A DNA stretch of 64,000 bases from CBDBON01 sp965208395 (GCA_965208395.1 CBDBON010000001.1:372001-436000); one strand, 5' to 3'; positions 16,837-25,796 are shown, counted from the first letter of the stretch. Notes: generated from the sequence alone by a model not told the origin. Made by a program: numbers and translations.

Positions 16837-17646
16837 ATGGGGGCAATCGGGCTCCGATACACCCTTGCTCGTCGTCTGTGGCAGGCGCGTACCTATGGTG
16901 GGCAGGTGCCGGTCGAATCTGCAGCCGGGCTGACGTCGGTTGAGGACGCATACGACGTTCAACGTATGATAGAGGCGCTGGCAGCCATGCCGCGTTACGG
17001 CTGGAAGGTTGGCGCCACCAGCCGGGACGCCCAACGGAGCCTCGGCGCCGATGGCCCGGTGACCGCGCCGATGTTCGCTCCTTTCTGCTTCGAGACTCTG
17101 GCCACCGTGGCCGTCTTGCCGGACCAGAGCTCGAGCGTAGAGTGCGAGTTCGCGTTCCGTTTCGCCCGAGACTTGCCGCCTCGGGCAGATGCATACTCCT
17201 TGCGCGAGGTCGTGGATGCGGTCGGCAGTCTGCTTCCGGCGATCGAGGTTGTTGGTGGCCGCTTCGAAGACGGCTTGGGCAGAATCGGCCAGGCGAGACT
17301 GGTCGCCGACATGTCGGCGCATACTGCCTTCGTCTCCGGGCGGGAGATGATCGACTGGCGTGGCGTAGACCTCGAGTCTTGTCGGGTCGATCTCTTCAGG
17401 AACGGAAGAGCGGTACGCGCCGGGACTGGGTCAGATGTCTTGGGCAGTCCTCTGCGGGTCCTTCATTGGACGGCCAACCATCTCTCTGGTAGGGGAGAGT
17501 CGATCGAGGCTGGCCAGGTAGTGACCACCGGTACGTGCACGGGCATACTGCGCGTCTCGCACGGTGACGATCTCGTCGCCGACTTCGGCGTCCTTGGGCG
17601 GGTTGAGGCCCGTATCGTCGAGGATCCCGTCGGATTGGGACTCTAG
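16837..17646 (+). CDS. FAH-superfamily hydratase (2-keto-4-pentenoate hydratase-like)
   Basis: Member of the 2-oxo-pent-4-enoate hydratase / fumarylacetoacetase-fold family, which hydrates 2-oxo-4-enoic acids or decarboxylates 4-oxalocrotonate. Family marks: WKVGATSRDAQRSLG, SSVECEFAFRFARDLP (metal glutamates in ECEFAF), LLPAIEVVGGRFE, and the C-terminal LHWTANHLSGRGESIEAGQVVTTGTCTG. ATG 16837 gives 269 residues; GTG 16810, overlapping the rpe stop as TAGTG, is an alternative. No other ring-cleavage genes adjoin it, so the substrate is unknown. Confidence 0.82.
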   Translation: MGAIGLRYTLARRLWQARTYGGQVPVESAAGLTSVEDAYDVQRMIEALAAMPRYGWKVGATSRDAQRSLGADGPVTAPMFAPFCFETLATVAVLPDQSSSVECEFAFRFARDLPPRADAYSLREVVDAVGSLLPAIEVVGGRFEDGLGRIGQARLVADMSAHTAFVSGREMIDWRGVDLESCRVDLFRNGRAVRAGTGSDVLGSPLRVLHWTANHLSGRGESIEAGQVVTTGTCTGILRVSHGDDLVADFGVLGRVEARIVEDPVGLGL

Positions 17647-17879
17647 AGGATCCCCTTCAGGCGCCGTCTCAGCGCCTGTCTGCGCCGCCAGCGCGCTGCG
17701 ATCGGCCACACGGGCCGCGTCAGCGTCATGAAGACAAGGCGCGCGGCCTTCCAGACTAAGCCCACCTCCGGCATGATGTTGCCGTGCCAGAGCCATCTCT
17801 GCCGCGAACGCTCCGCGTGCAGCATGGCGCTCCAGAAGCTCTCCGACGCCGTCCTGTCTTCCTTGCGGACCGGCCTCAT
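17643..17879 (-). CDS. Small basic hypothetical protein
   Basis: 78-residue frame filling the gap between the FAH gene and tsaD, overlapping the FAH stop by 4 bp convergently. About 90% of its codons end in G or C, as in neighbouring genes, which supports coding. The product is rich in Arg and Trp, has a mildly hydrophobic centre (VGLVWKAARLVFMTLTRPVW) and a very basic end (RRRQALRRRLKG), suggesting a peripheral membrane or nucleic-acid-binding peptide. No family recognised, and no clear ribosome site before ATG 17879. Confidence 0.5.
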   Translation of the reverse strand: MRPVRKEDRTASESFWSAMLHAERSRQRWLWHGNIMPEVGLVWKAARLVFMTLTRPVWPIAARWRRRQALRRRLKGIL

Positions 17880-17956
17880 GAGATTTGCCGCCCCTGTCTC
17901 GTGACAGTCGTGCCGGGCCGCCCCGGCACCCGTTGGCTAGATGGTAACATATCCGC

Positions 17957-19003
17957 ATGAGAATCCTGGGAATCGAGACGTCCTGCGACGAGACCGCGGC
18001 GTCGGTCATCGAAGACGGCCGGGTGATCCTGTCCAACGTCGTCGCCACGCAGGCCGAAATACATGCCAGGTACGGCGGAATTGTGCCGGAGATTGCCTCA
18101 CGCCAACACATGCTCACGATCCTTCCTGTGGTCACCCAGGCCCTGGAAGATGCTGACATCCCGTTGGCCGAGCTCGACGGCATCGCGGTCACGCACGGGC
18201 CCGGGCTCGCCGGATCGCTCCTGATAGGGGTGAACGCCGCCAAGGGACTCGCGCTCGCCTCCAACCTGCCCTTCCTGGGCGTCAACCATCTTGAAGGCCA
18301 CGTCTATGCGGCCTGGCTGGAGGACGGAGATCCGGAGCGGACGCCGGGCTTTCCGCTCGTCTGCCTCATCGCGTCGGGTGGGCACACCGACCTGATTCTG
18401 ATGGAGGACCACGCCCGCTTCCTTCTCGTCGGCCGTACGAGAGACGACGCGGCGGGTGAGGCCTTCGACAAGGCGGCCCGCGTCCTGGGGCTCGGCTTTC
18501 CGGGAGGCCCGGAGATCCAGAGGGTCTCGGCGGTGAGCACGGGCTCGGAGCCGCCCTTCACGCGCCCGCGAATAAGGGACTCGCTCGACTTCAGCTTCAG
18601 CGGCTTGAAGACTGCGGTGCTGCGGAGAGCGGAAGAGAGGAATCTCTATCCGGTGGACGAGGACGTCGAGCCTCGGCCCCAGCTCGTCGCCGATATCGCC
18701 GCCGCCTTCCAGGAGGCGGCGGTGGATGCTCTGGTGGACCGTACCATCCAGGCTGCCAAGCAGTACAGGGCCAGAGGGGTGGTCCTGGGGGGTGGGGTAG
18801 CGGCAAACCTGTTGCTCAGGAGCGAGATGAAGGAGAGGTGTCCGGTGCCGGTCGTCGTGCCGAGGCCGCCTCTCTGTACGGACAACGGTGCGATGATAGG
18901 AGCGGCGGCCTACTTCCGTCTGCGACACGGCCCCACCTACCAGTGGGACCTCGACGTGCTGCCTGGACTCAGCCTTGGGAGTCAGGGCGGTCGGACGCGT
19001 TAG
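17957..19003 (+). CDS. tsaD: tRNA N6-threonylcarbamoyladenosine synthase subunit TsaD
   Basis: Transfers threonylcarbamoyl to A37 of ANN-decoding tRNAs with TsaB/TsaE. 348 residues of the ASKHA/Kae1 fold: MRILGIETSCDETAASV, GGIVPEIASRQH, THGPGLAGSLLIG, metal histidines in VNHLEGHVYA, ASGGHTDLILM, DDAAGEAFDKAARVLGL and GGGVAANLLLRSEM. Divergently placed relative to the small basic ORF upstream. tsaB and tsaE are not in the window. Confidence 0.96.
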   Translation: MRILGIETSCDETAASVIEDGRVILSNVVATQAEIHARYGGIVPEIASRQHMLTILPVVTQALEDADIPLAELDGIAVTHGPGLAGSLLIGVNAAKGLALASNLPFLGVNHLEGHVYAAWLEDGDPERTPGFPLVCLIASGGHTDLILMEDHARFLLVGRTRDDAAGEAFDKAARVLGLGFPGGPEIQRVSAVSTGSEPPFTRPRIRDSLDFSFSGLKTAVLRRAEERNLYPVDEDVEPRPQLVADIAAAFQEAAVDALVDRTIQAAKQYRARGVVLGGGVAANLLLRSEMKERCPVPVVVPRPPLCTDNGAMIGAAAYFRLRHGPTYQWDLDVLPGLSLGSQGGRTR

Positions 19004-19004
19004 C

Positions 19005-19553
19005 TCACCTCGGGGCGAAGCTATTGACGCGTGAGGTGATGGCGTCTGTCTCAGACTTCAATTCGAAGAAGCGTCTGATGAACGAGTGTGCGCCGTCGAT
19101 TCCCCGGCTGCGGTTGAGGGCGCATCTCAACTCCGAAGGCCCCATCTTCAGGACCATGAACGTCTCTCCGGGGAAGATCAGCCTGTCTCCGATCAGGTAC
19201 GCTCCCAGGAGGGCCGCGCCGACCGTGCCTACTATCTGCCAGACGCCCTGTCCGTCCAGGACAAAGTAGAGGAACAGCGCGGCGATGAACGCGAGAGCGG
19301 CCCATACGAAGGCGCTGGCGCTCGCCGGCTCCCTGCCGATCTCGATCGCGTCAACGTCTTGAAGCGAGGCGAAGACAGCCCCGAAGTCCTTGGTGTCGCC
19401 GTATAGGTGGATCAGCCTGCGGTCCGTCAGAAGGAGCAGCCGCCGCTTCGAGTCTCTGCCGGGGTCCGGGTCGCCGATCAGGTGGAGAGTCGCGTCGACG
19501 CTCTCGCCCTCCAAGAGATTAACAGCGCCGAAACCATACCCTGAGAGGTCCAA
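19005..19553 (-). CDS. Membrane protein with a bacterial-PH-like domain
   Basis: Hypothetical protein of 182 residues. The N-terminal half (LLEGESVDATLHLIG, then RRLLLLTDRRLIHLYGDT and FASLQDVDAIEIGR) resembles bacterial PH/YdbT-type beta domains that report on membranes. Two hydrophobic segments follow (about 90-108 and 113-132), then a second beta-like stretch. Start TTG 19553 is chosen because GGAGG lies 5 nt upstream; the open frame continues into trxB but is then unrelated. Its end is 1 bp from the tsaD stop (convergent). Function unknown. Confidence 0.72.
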   Translation of the reverse strand: MDLSGYGFGAVNLLEGESVDATLHLIGDPDPGRDSKRRLLLLTDRRLIHLYGDTKDFGAVFASLQDVDAIEIGREPASASAFVWAALAFIAALFLYFVLDGQGVWQIVGTVGAALLGAYLIGDRLIFPGETFMVLKMGPSELRCALNRSRGIDGAHSFIRRFFELKSETDAITSRVNSFAPR

Positions 19554-19600
19554 GCTCTCCTCCGTCCGGTCCTGAAGCTCCGGGACATCATACCAGACGC

Positions 19601-20575
19601 TCAGGCCACCTTCTGTCCCGCAGTGTGCAGCGCGCACGCGTTTCCGTGCGTGCTTATGTACTCGTAGGCAGCAGTGGCCGCGACCGCTCCCTGCGCCGCA
19701 GCGGTGATCGTCTGCTTGAGATCTCCGGAGGCGTCCGTTACGTCTCCGGCTGCGAACACCCCGGAGACGTTCGTCCGGCCCTCGCTGTCCACCTCGATCT
19801 CTCCCAGCGCGTTCAGCCTCACACCCAGCTGCTGGGCCAGCTCCGTGCGCGGATCGGCCCCGATCTCGATGAAGATACCGTCTACGGCCAGCCGGCGCGA
19901 GCCGTTCAGAGGCTTGTCCAGCACGATGCCGGAGAGGCCGTCCTCTCCCGTCAGCTCCACGACGTTGGTGTTGAACACCGGCTGGACATTCGAGCTCTCC
20001 TCCATCTGCCGGAGGTTGACCGCCTCCGGCCGTGTGAACCTGTCCCGGCGGTAGATTACGTACACTTGGCGGGCGTACTTGCCTAGAAGGACGCTGCCCT
20101 TCACGGCCGCGTCGCCCCCTCCCACGACGGCGACGACGTTGTCCCGGTGCAGCGGCGCGTCGCACGTCGAGCAGAATGAGACGCCCCGGCCCGTCCACTC
20201 ATCCTCGTGCGGCAGCCCGAGCTTACGCCTCTCCCGGCCCACTGCGATTACGACGGCACCGGCCTCATATTGGGAGCCCTCGCTCGTGGTGAGTACGAAG
20301 CAGCCGTCGTTGTTCAAAATGGAGGCGACGTCCTCCTCGATGATCGGCACCTCGTATTTCTCGGCCTGCTCGCGGAACTTCATCATCAGCTCGAAGCCGT
20401 CGATCTCGGGAAAGCCCGGATAGTTCTCGATCAGCCCTCCGGTGGCCGTCTCCCCGCCGAAGGTGCCGCCGAAGACCGCCGCTCGAATCTGGTATCGCGC
20501 CGCGTAGAGCGCGGCCGCGTATCCCGCCGCGCCCTGTCCCGCTATCGCCACGTCGAACGCCGATACGTCCGTCAT
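19601..20575 (-). CDS. trxB: Thioredoxin reductase-like flavoprotein
   Basis: NAD(P)H-dependent FAD disulfide reductase of 324 residues. FAD-binding VAIAGQGAAGYAAALYAAR opens the protein; the redox-active pair is CSTC in FCSTCDAPLHRDN, directly followed by the NADPH-binding VVGGGDAAVKGS. The second FAD motif is GVFAAGDVTD. ATG 20575 follows GGAGG by 5 nt and is preferred over GTG 20587. The first glycine motif is GQGAAG instead of GxGPAG. Partner thioredoxin not adjacent. Confidence 0.9.
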   Translation of the reverse strand: MTDVSAFDVAIAGQGAAGYAAALYAARYQIRAAVFGGTFGGETATGGLIENYPGFPEIDGFELMMKFREQAEKYEVPIIEEDVASILNNDGCFVLTTSEGSQYEAGAVVIAVGRERRKLGLPHEDEWTGRGVSFCSTCDAPLHRDNVVAVVGGGDAAVKGSVLLGKYARQVYVIYRRDRFTRPEAVNLRQMEESSNVQPVFNTNVVELTGEDGLSGIVLDKPLNGSRRLAVDGIFIEIGADPRTELAQQLGVRLNALGEIEVDSEGRTNVSGVFAAGDVTDASGDLKQTITAAAQGAVAATAAYEYISTHGNACALHTAGQKVA

Positions 20576-20660
20576 ATCTTCCTCCACCTCGTCTGATAGT
20601 GGGCCAGCTCTATAAATATGATGCCTGGCGGGGCGGCCCGGTTCAAGACCGGTCAGGCGC

Positions 20661-21407
20661 CTAGTGGAACAGACGCCCCGAGTCCATCACCAGCGTCTGA
20701 CCGGTAACGCTGTCGGTGCGGCAGAATGCGACTACCTGCGCGGCGACGTCGTCCTTGTCGACCGGCCTCCTCAATACTGCGCCCTCCCTGGCCGCACGGC
20801 GGAACTCCGCATCGAGATTGGCCGTCGCCCTCGTCCCCTCCATATACCCTGCCGCGATGCAGTTGACCAGTATCTCGGGGGCGAGTCCGACCGCCGTACA
20901 CCGGGTCAGGTGGTTGAGGCCCGCCTTCGCAACGCCGTACGGGATCGACGACCCGGAGGGTGACATGCCGGCGACCGAGGAGATGTTGACCACGCGGCCC
21001 GCGCCGCGCCTCCGCATGACGGGAGCGACCGCCCTGATGCACATCATCGGTCCCTTCAGGTTGATGTCCATCATCCTGTCCCACTCCTCGTACGCGCCGT
21101 CGAGGTCGCTGAAGGGGATCATCTTGTTGTATGCGGCGTCGTTGACCAGCACGTCGATGCGCCCGAACGCCTCCTGCACCTCGGACGCCATGCGCTCGAT
21201 CTGGTCCGGCCGCGTCACGTCGCACTGGAACGCGCGGGCCCGGACTCCCGTGTCGCGGAGTCCGGCGGCTACCTCCATGGCCTCGTCCCGGCTCCGGGCG
21301 TAGACGACCGCCACATCGCTACCAGCCTCCGCGAGCGCCCGGCAGATCCGCCGTCCAAGGCCGCCGTTCCCTCCCGTCACGATCGATACCGCTCCCTGCA
21401 GCTCCAT
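20661..21407 (-). CDS. SDR-family oxidoreductase (FabG-like)
   Basis: Classical short-chain dehydrogenase of 248 residues. The cofactor motif is TGGNGGLGRRI; the catalytic set is intact with VNISSVAG (Ser) and YGVAKAG (Tyr-x3-Lys). The structural NNAG reads NDAA, a mild deviation. ATG 21407 follows AGGAGG by 8 nt. Substrate not predictable. Divergent from the LLM oxidoreductase gene across 124 bp with no recognised site. Confidence 0.88.
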   Translation of the reverse strand: MELQGAVSIVTGGNGGLGRRICRALAEAGSDVAVVYARSRDEAMEVAAGLRDTGVRARAFQCDVTRPDQIERMASEVQEAFGRIDVLVNDAAYNKMIPFSDLDGAYEEWDRMMDINLKGPMMCIRAVAPVMRRRGAGRVVNISSVAGMSPSGSSIPYGVAKAGLNHLTRCTAVGLAPEILVNCIAAGYMEGTRATANLDAEFRRAAREGAVLRRPVDKDDVAAQVVAFCRTDSVTGQTLVMDSGRLFH

Positions 21408-21531
21408 GCCTTCATCCTCCTGTGTTTCTTCACACGCCACTCCACAGGCGCCACCATGTTACCCTGCATGCAGCGGTAGGGTTCAAGGCCCCGTCAGGAA
21501 CCGACCGACGGGCCGCGAGGACGCAGTCGTC

Positions 21532-22470
21532 ATGAGCAGACGCATCCGGTTTGCCGTGCGCATCCACCAGGGAGGTCTTTCGTATGACGACCTCCGCCGG
21601 GTGTGGCTGGAGGCCGACCGCCTTGGCTACTATGCTGCCAGCCTGTACGACCTGCTAAACTCGCCAACCCTCGAGTGCTGGACGACCCTGTCGGCGCTCG
21701 CAGAGGTGTCCGAGCGCATACGTCTCGTGCCTCTCGTGCTGGCCAACGGCTACCGCCACCCCGCGGTGCTGGCCAGAATGACCTCGACGCTGGACGTCAT
21801 CAGTGGTGGACGTGTCGAGCTTGGCATCGGCGCCGGCGGAGACGGAACCGACCACCGCAGCTCCGGTCTCCCGTTTCCGCAGACTCGCGTCCGTGTCGAG
21901 ATGCTGGAGGAGGCGGTCTATCTGATCACCGCCCTCTGGTCTGGGGGAAGGGTAACCTTCGAGGGGAGATACTACCGCCTGGAAGGGGCGGTCTGCGATC
22001 CGGTTCCCGTGCAGATGCCGCGCCCTCCCGTGCTTATCGGCGGCCACGGCGAGAGGTACCTGATGCGCGCCCTCGCCCGCCACGGGGATATAGCGAACAT
22101 GCGCTTCGACATGGACTTGGGGCAGCACGACCGCGCGCGACGGATCATCCAGGAACACTGTCGCGAGGCAGGCCGCGACCCGGCCGAGATCGACGTCAGC
22201 CACAACGCGACGGTCATAGTTGGAGAGCACCCGGCGGAGGTGGACGAGAGGCTGCGGCGTGAAGCCGACCGCAGGGGAGTTTCGATCGACTGCTACCGCG
22301 CCTCTCTAGTCAACGGGATCGTAGGCACTCCCGAGCAGTGCGCAGCGCGGCTCCAACGGTACGTCGACGCCGGTATCACCTACTTCTTCCTGCTCTTTCC
22401 GCAGCCGATAGAGATTCGAGACCTGCGGCTCTTCGCAGCCGATGTGATGCCCCATCTCGCAGGCCCATGA
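21532..22470 (+). CDS. LLM-class flavin-dependent oxidoreductase (luciferase-like)
   Basis: TIM-barrel flavin (FMN or F420) monooxygenase/reductase of 312 residues. Family marks: EADRLGYYAASLYDLL, LVPLVLANGYRHPAVLARMTSTLD, GRVELGIGAGGDG, and VPVQMPRPPVLIGGHGERYLMRALARHGD. ATG 21532 starts at the conserved IRFAVRIHQGGLSYDDL strand. Expansion of such oxidoreductases is known from SAR202 Chloroflexi, which is one hint to the host. Whether it uses F420 cannot be told from sequence alone. Confidence 0.88.
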   Translation: MSRRIRFAVRIHQGGLSYDDLRRVWLEADRLGYYAASLYDLLNSPTLECWTTLSALAEVSERIRLVPLVLANGYRHPAVLARMTSTLDVISGGRVELGIGAGGDGTDHRSSGLPFPQTRVRVEMLEEAVYLITALWSGGRVTFEGRYYRLEGAVCDPVPVQMPRPPVLIGGHGERYLMRALARHGDIANMRFDMDLGQHDRARRIIQEHCREAGRDPAEIDVSHNATVIVGEHPAEVDERLRREADRRGVSIDCYRASLVNGIVGTPEQCAARLQRYVDAGITYFFLLFPQPIEIRDLRLFAADVMPHLAGP

Positions 22471-22543
22471 GAGCAGTTGTTCAGACCTGTGGAAACAGGC
22501 AGCAAGTGAGGCCCCTTGATGGGGACTGATTAAGGAGGACGAC

Positions 22544-22960
22544 GTGAGCGAACTCAGGCGTACCATCGTGAATACGGATAAGGCCCCTCAGCCAATCGGC
22601 GCATACTCGCAGGCGGTCAGGACCGCTCCCGGAGAGCTGCTCTTCATCGCCGGCCAGGTGTCCGTGGGCCTCGACGGCAACCCGGTCGGGATCGACGACA
22701 TGGCAGTCCAGACGAGGCAGGTGTTCGAGAATCTTGGCGGCGTGCTGGAGAGCGTCGGCGCGACCTTCAGCAACGTCGTGGAGTTCACCACGTACGTCGT
22801 GGGGCGCGAGTCGGTGCAGAGATACATCGCGGCGCGGACCGGGGTGTTGCCAGGGTTATTTCCTGACGGCGACTATCCTCCCAACACGCTGCTGGTGGTC
22901 GAAGGCCTGGTCAGGGAGGAGTTCCTGCTGGAGATCTCGGCGATCGCTGCGCTGCCCTGA
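22544..22960 (+). CDS. RidA/YjgF/Rid-family enamine/imine deaminase
   Basis: 138-residue Rid protein that hydrolyses reactive enamines/imines released by PLP enzymes. Visible: PQPIGAYSQAVRT, LLFIAGQVSVGLDGNPVG, EFTTYVVGRES, LPGLFPDGDYPPNTLLVVEGL, EFLLEISAIAAL. The acid-binding Arg of RidA proper (in GNPRT.EVEAI) is not obvious: the homologous C-terminal stretch is LVREEFLLEISA, so a non-archetypal Rid subfamily is possible. GTG start, with AAGGAGG 5 nt upstream. Confidence 0.88.
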   Translation: MSELRRTIVNTDKAPQPIGAYSQAVRTAPGELLFIAGQVSVGLDGNPVGIDDMAVQTRQVFENLGGVLESVGATFSNVVEFTTYVVGRESVQRYIAARTGVLPGLFPDGDYPPNTLLVVEGLVREEFLLEISAIAALP

Positions 22961-22979
22961 GTTCGCGGCGCCGAAGCCT

Positions 22980-23927
22980 TCAAGGGAGCGGAGTGGTCTG
23001 CCAGCGCCCGATCTCGACTAGGGCGCGGGCGATGCGCCGGCGCAGCTCCTCGGCGGAACCCGGCGTCCAGTCGTAGAAGCCTCTGTTCGACTTGACGCCG
23101 AGCTCTCCGCGCTCCACCCGATCGCGCAGGACCTCGGGCAGTTCTTCCGACCGGTCCAGTGTGGGGAAGAGCCAGGAGGATATGTCCGCGACGGTGTCCC
23201 AGCCGGCAAGATCGAGCACTTCGAACACTCCGGCAACGGCCCATCGGCGGCCGAGACTCGTCTTGATCACTGTGTCGACGGCGTCGGCGTCGGCCGCGCC
23301 GCTCTGAACGAGGGAGAGCGCCTCCCGGAGCAGGGCCGCCTGCAGTCGTACCGATATGAAGCCAGGCACCTCCCGGGTTAGCACCACGGGCTGCTTGCCG
23401 AGACGTGTGAGTAGCTCCCGGACGGCCTCGACCGTCGCCTCGCTCGTCTCCGCGCTCGGGACCAGCTCCACCAGCGGCACCAGATAGGGCGGATTGATGT
23501 AGTGGGCTACGAGGACCCGGTCGGGCCGTGCGGAGGAGATCTGGCTCGCGCCGAAGGTCGAGGTCGTGCTCGCCAGAATCGTATGGGCCGGGCAGGCACT
23601 GTCCAGCCGCTGGAAGAGGCGCTGCTTCAGTGTCAGGTCTTCGTAGACGGCTTCGATTACGAGATCGGCCCGACCGACCGCGGCGTCCAGGTCCGCGCAA
23701 AGGCGCACGCGGCTCATCACCTCCTCTGTCCGGCTCCTGTCGAACACGCCGAGCGCCGCCATGCGGTCCAGGTTGTCCCGGATCTGTCCTTCCGCCCTCC
23801 TCAGGCTGGCCTTCGAGCGGGAGGTCAGGCGGACGTCGTATCCACCGGCGGCGAACTCCTGGGCGATGCCGTGGCCCATCAGGCCGGCGCCGACCACCGC
23901 TATCTGTCCGACCGGGCTAGAGTCCAA
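22980..23927 (-). CDS. 3-hydroxyacyl-CoA dehydrogenase
   Basis: NAD-dependent dehydrogenase of 315 residues, with an N-terminal Rossmann domain (VVGAGLMGHGIAQEFAAGGYDV; EAVYEDLTLKQ; STTSTFGASQI). The catalytic His lies in VAHYINPPYLVPLVELVP. The C-terminal helical domain has FISVRLQAALLREALSLVQSG and LGVKSNRGFYDW. It is chosen to start at TTG 23927, overlapping the HEAT-protein stop by 11 bp; no better start precedes the first strand and no ribosome site is evident. Probably acts on a short hydroxyacyl-CoA in degradation. Confidence 0.87.
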   Translation of the reverse strand: MDSSPVGQIAVVGAGLMGHGIAQEFAAGGYDVRLTSRSKASLRRAEGQIRDNLDRMAALGVFDRSRTEEVMSRVRLCADLDAAVGRADLVIEAVYEDLTLKQRLFQRLDSACPAHTILASTTSTFGASQISSARPDRVLVAHYINPPYLVPLVELVPSAETSEATVEAVRELLTRLGKQPVVLTREVPGFISVRLQAALLREALSLVQSGAADADAVDTVIKTSLGRRWAVAGVFEVLDLAGWDTVADISSWLFPTLDRSEELPEVLRDRVERGELGVKSNRGFYDWTPGSAEELRRRIARALVEIGRWQTTPLP

Positions 23928-24843
23928 TGGACGGAAAGGACAGGTCGTCGTCGATATACAGGTTTTCGAGGGCGGTTCGGCTGGCCTCGGCCAACCACTC
24001 CTCATCCGACTCGGCGCATCGCTCCAGAGCGCGTCTTGCCAGCTCACCCCCGACCGAGCCCAGGGCCTCTACCGTTGCCAGCTGGACCTGGACGTCCGCG
24101 TCCGTCAGCAGACCGATGAGATGCGGTGCGGCGCTCTCGTCGGCCAGCAGTCCGCAGGCGTTGGCGGCCTCGAACCGCACCGACGGATCGTCCGACTCCA
24201 TCTCGGCGAGGACAGTGGGGAGCCAGCGCGCATCGGAGGTGCGGCCCATCGCGTATATGGAGCTGCGCCGCAGCTCGGGGTTGCCGTCTGCGTAGGCCTT
24301 TTCGATGATCCGGTCTACCTGTCCCGATCTGAAGGAAGCCACCGACTCGATCGCCCGGCGCACCACCTCAGGTTCCTCGTCCACCGCTATGGCCGTCAGC
24401 AGAGCGTCCTGCACACGCTCCCCGTCGCGCCGGAGCAGCTTCCCTTCCTCGGCCAGGGCCGCGAATCGCCCCAGGGAGGCGGCAGCGGCTGCCCTGACCT
24501 CGGAGGACCTGTCCTCACCGAGCAACCCGATCAACGGACGTATGATCGACCGGTCGTCGCACTCCCAGAGCGATCGGGCGGCCTGCTCGCGTACTCCGTC
24601 GTTGTGGTCGGTCAGGCAGCGGAGGAATATCGGAGTGAAGTCCAGCTCGATAGTGTGCTCGCCTATCTCGTTCATGCGGGCGAGCACTGCGCACCGTCTT
24701 TGCGGAGACAGACCCGTCCAAGTCGCGTCGAACTGTTCGAGCTCGTCCGGCGCGAGACCCGACAGGGGGGCGAGACCTGCGTTTCTGAACGCGCTCTCCT
24801 CATTGCTCAGCTCGGACAGGGTTCTCTCTAAGGTCAAGTCCAC
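23917..24843 (-). CDS. HEAT-repeat protein
   Basis: 308-residue acidic alpha-helical repeat protein. From about residue 70 onward at least five HEAT/PBS-lyase-type repeats are visible, for example EVRAAAAASLGRFA, EPEVVRRAIESVASF, NPELRRSSIYAMGRT, DPSVRFEAANACGLLADE and DVQVQLATVEALGSVGG. Likely a protein-interaction scaffold; no catalytic motif. Co-directional and overlapping with the hydroxyacyl-CoA dehydrogenase, and divergent from nth across 175 bp. Confidence 0.82.
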   Translation of the reverse strand: MDLTLERTLSELSNEESAFRNAGLAPLSGLAPDELEQFDATWTGLSPQRRCAVLARMNEIGEHTIELDFTPIFLRCLTDHNDGVREQAARSLWECDDRSIIRPLIGLLGEDRSSEVRAAAAASLGRFAALAEEGKLLRRDGERVQDALLTAIAVDEEPEVVRRAIESVASFRSGQVDRIIEKAYADGNPELRRSSIYAMGRTSDARWLPTVLAEMESDDPSVRFEAANACGLLADESAAPHLIGLLTDADVQVQLATVEALGSVGGELARRALERCAESDEEWLAEASRTALENLYIDDDLSFPSIGL

Positions 24844-24909
24844 CTCTCAGGCTGGTGGTTGAAGTATGGCACAGCCATCGGATCGAAAGTAGAGGAGCGC
24901 CGCCGGACT

Positions 24910-24929
24910 TGTCAAGCGCTAGCTTGACA
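24910..24929. promoter_or_regulatory. 20-bp operator-like palindrome between HEAT gene and nth
   Basis: Perfect 8-bp arms TGTCAAGC / GCTTGACA around a GCTA centre, in the divergent intergenic region. The right arm contains a TTGACA that could serve as -35 for nth, so a dimeric regulator bound here could control both directions. No regulator gene adjoins. The -10 match (ATAAT-like, about 25 nt on) is spaced poorly. Confidence 0.45.
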
Positions 24930-25018
24930 GTAGCAGAGATAGCCGGGTGTGCAATAATGGTCTGACCTGCCCGTCCCTCACAGCACCCACCTGAAGCCGA
25001 GCTCCCTGGAATCTCTCC

Positions 25019-25750
25019 ATGGAAAGACGCACATCCCGCTCCCGAACTCGCTCCGGCCGGAGAGTGGAGGCGGCCGACGTACTACGGCTGCTGGGAGAGG
25101 AATATGGGCCGGCCGAATGGGTCAGAAGGTACGACCCGGCCTCGGAGCTCGTATACACGATACTGTCCCAGCACACGTCGGACGTGAACTCCGAGAGGGC
25201 TTTTAAGAGCCTGATGAGGAGATTCGGCTCCGTAGAGGAGGTCGCGGACGCCCCGGTCTCCGCCATCGAAGAGTCGATCCGCATGGGCGGACTGGCGAAG
25301 AGCAAGGCGCCGCGCATCAAGGCCGTCCTGCAGCAGATAGCCGAAGAACTGGGGTCATTCGATCTCTCGTTTCTCGCGGAGATGCCGCTGGAGGAGTCGA
25401 AGGCGTGGCTCAAGAGACTGCCGGGGATCGGCCCCAAGACGGCGGCTATCATCCTCAGCTTCTCCCTCGGCCTGCCCGCGATGCCGGTCGACACGCACAT
25501 CTTCAGGGTGTCGAAGCGGCTGGGCCTGATCGGGCCGAAGGTCAATGCCGAGAAGGCCCACGACATCCTGGAGCCGATGGTCTCTCCGCCGGACGTGTTC
25601 GCCTTTCACGTCTACCTGATCCGCCACGGACGGCAGGTGTGCAAGGCCCTCAGGCCCCGGTGCGACAGCTGCGTGCTGGCGTGGGGCTGCCCGTCGCGCG
25701 GCCTCGCCGGCCGACAGCCGCGCTCCAGGGCCGGTGCGGGGGATGCTTAG
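25019..25750 (+). CDS. nth: Endonuclease III (DNA glycosylase/AP lyase)
   Basis: Base-excision repair enzyme removing oxidised pyrimidines. 243 residues. The helix-hairpin-helix LPGIGPKTA carries the catalytic Lys140, and VDTHIFRV carries Asp158. The iron-sulfur loop has the C-x6-C-x2-C-x5-C pattern at Cys208, 215, 218 and 224. About 16 basic N-terminal residues precede the fold. A 4Fe-4S loop plus both catalytic residues argue for a working enzyme. Confidence 0.94.
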   Translation: MERRTSRSRTRSGRRVEAADVLRLLGEEYGPAEWVRRYDPASELVYTILSQHTSDVNSERAFKSLMRRFGSVEEVADAPVSAIEESIRMGGLAKSKAPRIKAVLQQIAEELGSFDLSFLAEMPLEESKAWLKRLPGIGPKTAAIILSFSLGLPAMPVDTHIFRVSKRLGLIGPKVNAEKAHDILEPMVSPPDVFAFHVYLIRHGRQVCKALRPRCDSCVLAWGCPSRGLAGRQPRSRAGAGDA

Positions 25751-25796
25751 CTGCTATACTTGATCAGGCAGGACTCTAGGGACTGGAAGGAAGAGA

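Noticed and set aside
20661..21407. Second degenerate SDR
   Set aside because: Ser and YGVAKAG are intact; only the NNAG motif is altered to NDAA.
22471..22543. Riboswitch before the RidA gene (small CCTGT-GGAA-ACAGG and CCCC-GGGG hairpins)
   Set aside because: The 73-bp gap is too short and matches no riboswitch core I know; the stems are only 4-5 bp.
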